14,301 bases of DNA, from the NCBI GenBank assembly GCA_035555315.1, contig DATMGU010000086.1, positions 1-14,301 on the forward strand, given 5' to 3'. A model generated the notes under the pieces. It worked only from the letters and a program-made list of their open reading frames with translations. It was not told the DNA's origin and ran no database searches. The stretch comes from DATMGU01 sp035555315. Its GTDB lineage: Bacteria; Pseudomonadota; Alphaproteobacteria; ATCC43930; CGMCC-115725. Positions 7,715 through 13,027 of this stretch are shown here, one piece after another. A program made the translations under genes and the position numbers. Each line of letters opens with the position of its first letter. Position 1 is the stretch's first letter.

Positions 7715-8824
7715 TCACAAGGGCGCGAGGGTGCCCAGAATCGGCGGCGTCATGCAAGCGGCGATATCCGTATTGTCTTGGCCCGTCGCCCAGGGCCGTG
7801 CCGCCAGCAGGCCGGCCAGGATGCCCTCCCGCACGCCCCGGTCGGCGACGCGCAACCGCCCGACCGGCCAGACGCGGCACAGCGCCTCGACGATGGCACA
7901 GCCGGCGATCATCAGATCGGCACGCCCGGCACCGATGCAGGGTTCCGCCGAGCGCCGCGCCGGCGTCATCGCCACCAGATTGGCGATCACCCGGTGCACC
8001 TCGTCGAAACCGAGGCTGACGCCATCGACCCGATTGCGGTCATAGCGCGGCAGGCGCTGCGAGATCCCGGCCAGGGTCGTCACCGTACCCGAACTGCCCA
8101 GCATCTGAACATTGCCCCGCTCGATCTGTCGGGTGATGCGGTGCCAGCTGTTGAAGCCGCGGAATGCCTCCGTGACATGCCGGACCAGGGTCTCGAAGGA
8201 TGTCGCGTCGGGGACGCCATGGTCGATCGGCCCCCCATTCAGCATGCCGCTATCCAGCCGCTCGGTCAGCGACACGACCCCGAAGGGCAGCGAAATGACG
8301 CCGCGGATTTCGGTCGACACGCGGCCACCCGGCCGGGCCGGCGGACGCACGCGCACCCAGAGGAGTTCGGTCGAGCCGCCGCCGATATCGAACACGATGG
8401 CGTTCGGCACATGGGGATCGAGCAGTGCCGCGCAGCCGGCCAGGGCCAGCCTCGCCTCCTCCGCCGTCGGAATGATCTCGATGCGCAGGCCGGTGGCGAC
8501 GCGCACCCGTTCCAGGAATTCCGAACAGTTTTCGGCGCGCCGACAGGCCTCGGTCGCGACATAGCGGCCATGCCGCACGCCCCGGGCGCGCAGCTTGCCG
8601 GCGCAGATCGCCAGCGCCTCGATCGTCCGCGCCATCGCCCGCTCGCTCAGCCGGCCGCTCGCCTCGACGCCCTCACCCAGGCGCACGGTGCGCGAGAACG
8701 CGTCGATCACCCGGTAGCCGCTGCCATCGACCGCCCATGATTCCGGCCGGGCCACCAGCAAACGGCAATTGCTGGTCCCGAGGTCGAGTGCCGCGAAGCT
8801 GGCTGACCGATCGACGAAGTTCAC
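7715..8824 (-). CDS. Ppx/GppA family phosphatase (exopolyphosphatase or pppGpp phosphohydrolase)
   Basis: A 369-residue member of the ASKHA (actin-like) Ppx/GppA family, which hydrolyses inorganic polyphosphate or pppGpp. The first phosphate loop is FAALDLGTSNCRLLVA near residues 10-25. The conserved VATEACRRAEN and IIPTAEEARLAL (catalytic Glu region) follow. The second phosphate loop is VFDIGGGSTELLW, and the adenosine/phosphate segment is SSGTVTTLAG. It is the short form without the C-terminal HD-like domain of E. coli Ppx, as usual in alphaproteobacteria. I chose GTG at 8824 because GGGAGGT lies just upstream on the minus strand; an ATG at 8857 is open but lacks this. It heads the minus-strand cluster and is divergent from tRNA-Gln. 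Sequence alone does not separate Ppx from GppA activity. Confidence 0.92.
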   Translation of the reverse strand: MNFVDRSASFAALDLGTSNCRLLVARPESWAVDGSGYRVIDAFSRTVRLGEGVEASGRLSERAMARTIEALAICAGKLRARGVRHGRYVATEACRRAENCSEFLERVRVATGLRIEIIPTAEEARLALAGCAALLDPHVPNAIVFDIGGGSTELLWVRVRPPARPGGRVSTEIRGVISLPFGVVSLTERLDSGMLNGGPIDHGVPDATSFETLVRHVTEAFRGFNSWHRITRQIERGNVQMLGSSGTVTTLAGISQRLPRYDRNRVDGVSLGFDEVHRVIANLVAMTPARRSAEPCIGAGRADLMIAGCAIVEALCRVWPVGRLRVADRGVREGILAGLLAARPWATGQDNTDIAACMTPPILGTLAPL

Positions 8825-8840
8825 ATTGACCTCCCACGAT

Positions 8841-8906
8841 GGGAATAATACACGCAATTCCCGTGCCCGTGAGGCGACATGTCACCGCAGCGGCGCGATT
8901 ATTCCC
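8841..8906 (-). promoter_or_regulatory. Putative promoter/operator region of the Ppx/GppA gene with a 9-bp inverted repeat
   Basis: GGGAATAAT (8841-8849) and ATTATTCCC (8898-8906) form a perfect 9-bp inverted repeat 48 bp apart. On the minus strand the proximal arm overlaps a good -10 sequence, TATTAT (8850-8845), which would give a short leader before the GTG at 8824. Between the arms is a near-palindrome, GGCGACATGTCACC (8873-8886). No strong -35 is seen. A repressor site or loop is possible but unproven. Confidence 0.3.
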
Positions 8907-9042
8907 CGAAGCGCGCGCAACCGGCGCGAGCGAGCGGCGACTAACTGACCGTCCCGGCCGTATTCCGACTACACATTTGCGCGCGCCCGTGTTAGATCGC
9001 CGTTTCTTGCGTCAGGGCGCGCGGTTTACAGGCCGACCGTCT

Positions 9043-9116
9043 TGGGGGATCGTCTAATGGTAGGACAGCGGACTCTGACTCCGTCAATCTAGGTTCGAGT
9101 CCTAGTCCCCCAGCCA
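9043..9116 (+). tRNA. tRNA-Gln (anticodon CTG)
   Basis: The 74-base cloverleaf is complete with encoded CCA. The acceptor stem TGGGGGA (9043-9049) pairs with TCCCCCA (9106-9112). The U1-A72 end is characteristic of bacterial tRNA-Gln. The D-arm contains TAATGGTAGGA. The anticodon stem GCGGA/TCCGT encloses the loop CTCTGAC, giving anticodon CTG for codon CAG. The T-arm has GGTTCGAGTCC. A terminator-like hairpin follows. It is divergent from the Ppx/GppA gene and stands at the left border of an accessory region; tRNA genes are common integration sites, but no second copy of its 3' end is present in this window. Confidence 0.97.
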
Positions 9117-9130
9117 AGTTTGCTGAGTTG

Positions 9131-9169
9131 ACGACGTGAGATGGCCGCCTCCGGGTGGCCTTTCGTCGT
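9131..9169 (+). terminator. Rho-independent terminator after tRNA-Gln
   Basis: GGCCGCC (9143-9149) pairs with GGTGGCC (9154-9160) around TCCG, with one G-T pair, and is followed directly by TTT. An outer stem ACGACG (9131-9136) / CGTCGT (9164-9169) extends it. The position 26 bp after the tRNA fits termination of the tRNA transcript. Confidence 0.7.
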
Positions 9170-9567
9170 TCTGGGGCTGGATGGGCGGCAGATGCCGCCG
9201 ATTGTGACACCGTCGGTGTTCATCGATTAAATGCGGCGTCCCCGAAACTCAGAAGAATGACCAAAAACCAAGGAATCGAGCGCACGCACGACATGTCCAA
9301 TATTTCTTCGTCTCTCCAGGCACGCGTCCTTTGACGCAATTTGCTTCATCGCCTCTCTTATTTGCTCAATTTTCTTTTCGGTGCACAATTTGTACGATCG
9401 GGCTTACGGCTATATATAGCGACTGCTTAGCCGGGTAAACACTAGATCTCTGGTCGGCATCGACTTGCAAGGGCTGGGCGCCGTTGATGCTGGCAACCAC
9501 ATCAGACGGGCGGCACGCCTGCCGGACAGGCAACTGTCGGCCGCTTGTTCCCAGCTAACGCAACCGG
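9170..9567. other. Gene-free spacer between tRNA-Gln and the VapBC module
   Basis: No convincing gene is visible on either strand. The part 9240-9440 is noticeably AT-richer than the core cluster. It holds hairpins GGCGGC/GCCGCC (9184-9199) and ACACCG-T-CGGTGT (9207-9219). A perfect 12-base palindrome GCTATATATAGC (9409-9420) is nested in a CGGCTA/TAGCCG inverted repeat (9407-9433), and GCCTG/CAGGC (9517-9531) lies downstream of the toxin gene. None has a proper T-run, so none is a confident terminator. Confidence 0.6.
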
Positions 9568-10002
9568 CTATCGCCTCGCAGCATCTGTCAATGAGATCAC
9601 CCGATTCTGAAGTGCCACTCGCCGGCCTTGACCGAGCTTGCGAAGAAAGCGTTCGTCGGCAGTAACAAACGGGCAATCGTTCTCGACCGCCAGGGCGAGA
9701 TAGATACAATCATAAGCGGGATGGTCCAATTCGATCGCCAGACCGGTTGCGGTCTCAAACAACGACCGCATCGGCAGCAGTTCGATTTCGGCATTCTGAA
9801 GGAGCTTGGCAGCAAGAATGGCCTCCTCCTTGGAAAGTTCACCTCGCGCAGCCTTCTTCCATAGGATATTCGCGCACTCGGCCACCAGCAGCTCGGGCGC
9901 GATCAGCTTCGTCCGCTGACGAAGAGCCAGCGCTTGTGGCGTCCCTTCTTCCTCGACCACCCATTTGACGGCAATGCTGGCATCGATGACGAGCATGCTC
10001 AC
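9568..10002 (-). CDS. vapC: VapC/FitB family PIN-domain toxin
   Basis: This 144-residue PIN-domain ribonuclease has the acidic metal-binding residues D7 (VIDASIAVKW), E42 (LVAECANILW), D98 (PAYDCIYLAL) and D116 (FVTADERFL). The DASIAVKW and AYDCIYLALA patterns place it in the PIN group paired with FitA-like ribbon-helix-helix antitoxins. That makes it a different type from the toxin at the left edge. The GTG at 10002 overlaps the antitoxin TGA (GTGA), which implies coupled translation; an ATG two codons in (9996) is the alternative start. It probably cleaves tRNA or another structured RNA when antitoxin is lost. Length is normal and no damage is seen. Confidence 0.92.
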   Translation of the reverse strand: MSMLVIDASIAVKWVVEEEGTPQALALRQRTKLIAPELLVAECANILWKKAARGELSKEEAILAAKLLQNAEIELLPMRSLFETATGLAIELDHPAYDCIYLALAVENDCPFVTADERFLRKLGQGRRVALQNRVISLTDAARR

Positions 10003-10238
10003 CGCTCGTCACGTCCCTCGCGCAGCAAAACTTCCGATGGCGTCTGTTTCCTACGTTTCGTCAGTGTCCGCAACTCGGCAGCCAGCGTATCGAAGGAAGG
10101 CTCGATCTCGGCAGCAAGAGCTTGACGGAGGATTTCCCGATGCTCGGCCTCGGTCGAGCGACCGTGCCGAGCAGCACGCCGTTTCAGCCTGACGATCAGT
10201 TCGTCATCCAAATTGCGTACGTGCAAGTTCCCAGCCAT
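9999..10238 (-). CDS. vapB: VapB/FitA-like ribbon-helix-helix antitoxin
   Basis: This 79-residue antitoxin starts LHVRNLDDELIVRLKRRAARHGRSTEAE, the FitA-type ribbon-helix-helix DNA-binding domain (residues 5-40), ending in HREILRQAL. The C-terminal half (41-79) is charged and would occupy the active site of the PIN toxin encoded next. I chose ATG 10238 because GGAGG lies five bases upstream; the open frame to 10313 adds only residues encoded by the upstream palindrome. It overlaps the toxin gene by GTGA. By analogy with FitAB and VapBC, the complex probably represses its own promoter through the 24-bp palindrome immediately upstream. Confidence 0.88.
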   Translation of the reverse strand: MAGNLHVRNLDDELIVRLKRRAARHGRSTEAEHREILRQALAAEIEPSFDTLAAELRTLTKRRKQTPSEVLLREGRDER

Positions 10239-10250
10239 CCAAGCCTCCGC

Positions 10251-10274
10251 GAGATCATTGATATCAATGATCTC
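10251..10274. promoter_or_regulatory. Perfect 24-bp palindrome, putative operator of the vapBC pair
   Basis: The half GAGATCATTGAT is followed directly by its exact reverse complement, ATCAATGATCTC, with no spacer. It lies 12 bp upstream of the vapB start, just ahead of the GGAGG ribosome-binding site. A TATATT (minus strand, 10281-10276) abuts it on the upstream side and may be the -10 element. Ribbon-helix-helix antitoxins bind such inverted repeats, so autorepression is the natural reading. Confidence 0.75.
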
Positions 10275-10313
10275 AAATATAGACCTTCGGATCAAGAGAC
10301 AGCATGGCGCCAT

Positions 10314-10675
10314 TCGCTCTGGGCTTCGACGATCGGGTTGCCCGAGCCCTCATCAAAGGCGAAAACCCGCCTCGAAAGAGAACAAGCGGTGCGGCTACCG
10401 GACCGTCCCCAAGCGCCCCAACTCGTCCAACACGCGCCTAAGCTCGGACTGCGCCGCGAGGCATTTGGTTCGATACGCATCCAAGAAGCCCAGCCAAGTT
10501 TTTCAATGACTTAGATCGCATGCCTCGCTCGAACGTCGAGGCATGTCCGCCCCTCGACGGATGTCAGTCGCTTGCAGGCCGAAGCACGCGCGCCAGTGAG
10601 CTCGGATCAACAGGCCAGGTAATCGGGGCATCGGCGTAATACCGTCCGCGGCAGCGGGCCGGGTCGATCAGTTTT
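10314..10675. other. Spacer between the VapBC and HicAB modules with gene debris
   Basis: No intact gene is supported in these roughly 360 bp. On the minus strand, an open stretch ending at TAG 10397-10395 reads like the C-terminus of a lost protein (FLDAYRTKCLAAQSELRRVL, then DELGRLGTVR) but is cut off by a TGA after 35 codons. A perfect 9-bp inverted repeat CATGCCTCG/CGAGGCATG (10519-10527 and 10537-10545) lies beyond it. It has no T-run, so it could be a weak terminator or a binding site. Confidence 0.45.
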
Positions 10676-10736
10676 TACACAACCAATACACAATTTTGGG
10701 TGACGCGTATCGGGAAGTTGTGTATTAATTACACAA
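10676..10736. promoter_or_regulatory. hicAB operator region: four TACACAA half-sites
   Basis: TACACAA occurs at 10676-10682, 10687-10693 and 10730-10736, and as its complement TTGTGTA at 10718-10724. The last two form an inverted repeat with a 5-bp centre (TTAAT). The first two are direct repeats 11 bp apart, one helical turn. The inverted pair ends 15 bp before the hicA ATG. The HicB ribbon-helix-helix domain is the likely ligand. Confidence 0.6.
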
Positions 10737-10751
10737 TGAGTGGGGACGTGC

Positions 10752-10946
10752 ATGGACCGGTCGAGCCGGGCAATCATCAAGGCGCTAGAGGTGAACGGCT
10801 GGGTCCGGGTCAATACCGAGGGCAGTCACACGCAGTTCAAGCACCCGACCAAGCCGGGCCGTGTGACGGTTCCGCATCCGGTCAAGGATCTGAAGACCGG
10901 CACCTTGAAATCGATCGAGCGCCAATCCGGCGTGAAGCTCACCTAG
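10752..10946 (+). CDS. hicA: HicA family mRNA interferase toxin
   Basis: This 64-residue protein has the double-stranded-RNA-binding-like HicA fold. It contains the conserved sequence GWVRVNTEGSHTQFKHP with the catalytic histidine H26 in GSH, then VTVPHPVKDLKTGTLKSIERQSG, the standard HicA C-terminus. HicA cleaves mRNA and tmRNA, stopping translation, when HicB is absent. The ATG at 10752 has GGGGA five bases upstream; a GTG at 10740 is in frame but would add only four residues. hicB begins 12 bp after its stop, giving the usual toxin-first order. Confidence 0.95.
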   Translation: MDRSSRAIIKALEVNGWVRVNTEGSHTQFKHPTKPGRVTVPHPVKDLKTGTLKSIERQSGVKLT

Positions 10947-10958
10947 GAGGGCTAAACC

Positions 10959-11357
10959 ATGGCCACCATCTATTTCACGGCGATCGTCGAGGGCGGCGAC
11001 GCGCCGGGTTACAGCGTGTTCTTTCCTGATCTTCCGGGCTGCGCCAGCGCCGGCGACACCGTCGAACAAGCCGCCCGGAACGCGGAGGAAGCCCTGAGCC
11101 TGCACCTGGCGGGTATGGTCGAGGACGGCGGGGCTATCCCTTCCGCGACGCCGCCCGAGCAGATCGCCCATGATCCGGATGTCAGGGAAGTGGCCCGGAT
11201 GCTGGTTCGGTCCGAGTTGCCGGGCCGTTCGGTTCGGCTCAACATCTCGATGGATGAGGGTCTCGTCGCAGCCCTCGACAAGGCCGCCCGAGCGCGAGAC
11301 ACGACGCGTTCGGGTCTATTGGCCGAAGCGGCTCGGCGGCTGCTCGCAACGGCCTGA
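10959..11357 (+). CDS. hicB: HicB family antitoxin
   Basis: This 132-residue antitoxin has the partial RNase H-like HicB fold at the N-terminus (FTAIVEGGDAPGYSVFFPDLPGCASAGDTVEQAARNAEEAL), which covers the HicA active site. The C-terminal ribbon-helix-helix domain at 91-132 (SVRLNISMDEGLVAALDKAA, then RARDTTRSGLLAEAARRLL) supplies DNA binding. The ATG is preceded by GGAGGG seven bases upstream, a stronger site than that of hicA, which fits antitoxin excess. It is co-transcribed with hicA and probably represses the shared promoter at the TACACAA half-sites. No defects are seen. Confidence 0.95.
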   Translation: MATIYFTAIVEGGDAPGYSVFFPDLPGCASAGDTVEQAARNAEEALSLHLAGMVEDGGAIPSATPPEQIAHDPDVREVARMLVRSELPGRSVRLNISMDEGLVAALDKAARARDTTRSGLLAEAARRLLATA

Positions 11358-11838
11358 CGAGGTCAGGTCCCCGCTCGCCAGAGCGACGCGCCAGCGGTGC
11401 AGGTCCAGATGACGCCGCCGTCGGTCACGGTATTTCCGGCGGCCGTCGGCCAGGTCGGTTGCGCGCCCGATCATCATCATTCGCCGGCAGAGCCGGCACA
11501 TCACGCCATCTGACATGAGGTTTCCAATCGGCCCGACTTGAGTACCGGCTCGTGGCACCGTCGGATTATCAGCTAAAACGGGAGAAAACCTTGGCCTTGG
11601 GGAATTCAGATGATAGGAGAATTCAGGTTACGGCTCAATAATCAGTACTGTTTCCCCAAATTTTATGCCCGCCAACCCCGATGAATTATCCAGGCTAGCC
11701 GGATTTCGGCAGCCTGATCGATTGGCGATCGAGATTGAGAGTTGTTTCGATAAGTGCCGACCCTACGATATCGAGCTGTTAGGTAGGGTTTACGTTCAGG
11801 TTGTGCTGCCACGATTCCTGGAGATGACAGTGGATGTT
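11358..11838. other. Spacer between hicB and the orphan gene
   Basis: This stretch has no recognised gene. Composition shifts here: the first 200 bases are GC-rich, and the part from about 11570 becomes AT-rich like the following gene. The plus-strand frame of the next gene is open back to an ATG at 11665, but these residues look like readthrough. A perfect 7-bp inverted repeat ACCCTAC/GTAGGGT (11760-11766 and 11783-11789) lies about 50 bp before the chosen start. Direct repeats of GAATTCAG occur near 11601-11626. Confidence 0.5.
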
Positions 11839-12711
11839 ATGAATTTAAGATTTATAATTACGTGTTTCATATTGCTGTTACTCCCACCGAAGTGTTTCGG
11901 AAAGTCGATTGAGCTTGCCGCATCCTCCGAGAGGCATGATGCGGGGCAGTTGGCGCATAGGGTAACTGTATATGCGGTGTCATCGGGCAATATAGAGACG
12001 GTTCCTCTGCCAACTCCGGCGAGTGACTGGGTTATTCGATATCAATACGTAGTGCCACCTATTCCGGATTCGCTGAGTTGGGATCCATCGAAGCAAACAT
12101 TCTATATCTGGGGCGACATCGATTTTGATGCTTATGGATCTAGCGGGAAATTTCCTATATCAAAATATAGATTCAATCAAATTGTCCCACAACTAATGCT
12201 GGGGCGTTCCCTCGCCGGCAACAACGCTAAATTTGAGCCATCGTGGACAAACTTTCATACTTGGGTAATCCAGGCATGTTATTTTTGGCAAGACGTAGAC
12301 GGCAAATTTTATGCTCAAACTGGGAGAGCCGTACCTGTGGTCCCAGGAGAGCAGATAGTTACTGAAATTCAATATATAGCAAAAACTAAAGAGGTGGTGG
12401 CCAGTATATATTCCGGTGGAATAGGAAGTACAATAATTATTCCGAAGCCTTTCCCGAATGAAGAAGTTCCGATATTTTCAGATTGGGCGGATTTCTTTGA
12501 TAAAGCTATTCAACGATCGGGAAATTTATTCGGGCGCCCTATGGGAAATGTTGAGACGAAAGGTGTGGAGCAAAGCACCTTGTGTTCGATATTGCCATGG
12601 AGAGTGGGGGAAGTAACCATTCCATTTATCCGGGTGAACAAGGCCAATTTTCGGATCGGCCAGGTAGGCGCATTTGCGTGCGACACGGCCACTGCGACTC
12701 TTGAGTTTTGA
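11839..12711 (+). CDS. Orphan predicted exported protein, AT-rich, function unknown
   Basis: I do not recognise the family. From the ATG at 11839 the protein has 290 residues and starts MNLRFIITCFILLLLPPKCFG, a good signal peptide with a positive start, a hydrophobic core and a short end near Gly21. The mature part is rich in beta-prone, aromatic and hydrophobic segments (YIWGDIDFDAYG, WVIQACYFWQDVDGKFYAQTG, VVPGEQIVTEIQYIAK), which suggests a secreted or periplasmic beta-sandwich. A glucanase/lectin-like fold is only a guess. Three cysteines besides those in the signal region occur (in QACYF, TLCSIL and AFACDT). An open frame reaches back to 11665, but the signal peptide argues for 11839 (or 11824, with GGAG adjacent). 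Codons such as ATA, TTA and AGA are frequent, unlike the neighbouring genes, indicating foreign origin. It stands alone on the plus strand. Confidence 0.7.
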   Translation: MNLRFIITCFILLLLPPKCFGKSIELAASSERHDAGQLAHRVTVYAVSSGNIETVPLPTPASDWVIRYQYVVPPIPDSLSWDPSKQTFYIWGDIDFDAYGSSGKFPISKYRFNQIVPQLMLGRSLAGNNAKFEPSWTNFHTWVIQACYFWQDVDGKFYAQTGRAVPVVPGEQIVTEIQYIAKTKEVVASIYSGGIGSTIIIPKPFPNEEVPIFSDWADFFDKAIQRSGNLFGRPMGNVETKGVEQSTLCSILPWRVGEVTIPFIRVNKANFRIGQVGAFACDTATATLEF

Positions 12712-12978
12712 GTGTGCAACTTCGACGGCATGGCGGCGAGGTGACGGGATCTCGCTGCGGTCTTTACCCAGGGCTGTTCAACGCTGGTCCGAGCCCCGCC
12801 CCCGCGCCTGTCTTTGATCTTTACCTGGAGCCGGCGATCTTCCCGATGCCCGCGATCGTCCGCATCGGCGGCACCGGGCTCCGAACCTTAACTTCGGCGG
12901 CATCTCGCCTCTTGCCGCGGCCAGGTGAGATGCGCTGTCGGTAGCGCCTGGACAGCCCCGAAGATTCCAGATACATAT
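12712..12978. other. Spacer upstream of the DeoR gene with nested inverted repeats and promoter
   Basis: No gene is supported. CCGATGC/GCATCGG (12843-12849 and 12862-12868) lies inside an outer GGAGCC/GGCTCC pair (12827-12832 and 12877-12882), forming a possible large hairpin without a T-run. Near the right end TGGACA (12949-12954), 17 bp, then TACATA (12972-12977) is a candidate promoter for the DeoR gene; the -35 is good and the -10 weak. Confidence 0.45.
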
Positions 12979-13010
12979 TTCGCAATGAAAGATATTTCTT
13001 TCATAGCGAA
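12979..13010. promoter_or_regulatory. 32-bp imperfect palindrome, putative DeoR operator
   Basis: The left half TTCGCAATGAAAGATA and the right half TTTCTTTCATAGCGAA are complementary at 14 of 16 positions. It sits directly after the candidate -10 and 17 bp before the GTG of the DeoR-family gene. Sequences of the TTTCG...GAAA kind are typical of DeoR-family operators, so autoregulation is likely. Confidence 0.6.
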
Positions 13011-13027
13011 AGAACAAAGGGCAATCG

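Noticed and set aside
7676..8740. 354-codon open frame on the plus strand opposite the Ppx/GppA gene
   Set aside because: The Arg/Pro/His-rich translation has no motifs, and the minus-strand gene is clearly real.
9043..9116. attL/attR duplication of the tRNA-Gln 3' end
   Set aside because: I looked for a second copy of the T-arm/acceptor sequence downstream and found none in the window.
9257..9334. Small open frame of 25 codons after the tRNA (starts MTKNQGIERTHDMSNISSSL)
   Set aside because: Too short, with a poor ribosome-binding site and no known small-protein family. Kept only as a note.
9410..9709. Minus-strand 99-codon frame overlapping the 3' end of the second vapC
   Set aside because: It overlaps a confident PIN toxin in another frame and has no motif.
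10122..10514. 130-codon plus-strand frame opposite vapB and into the spacer
   Set aside because: Half of it is antisense to a confident antitoxin gene and it crosses the operator palindrome. No domain is visible.
11316..11558. 80-codon minus-strand frame after hicB containing MCRLCRR
   Set aside because: Only one CxxC pair, very basic and low complexity, overlapping the hicB end. Not enough to call a zinc-finger protein.
11665..11838. N-terminal extension of the orphan protein
   Set aside because: The extension would place the clear signal peptide internally and no ribosome-binding site supports 11665, so the start at 11839 is preferred.
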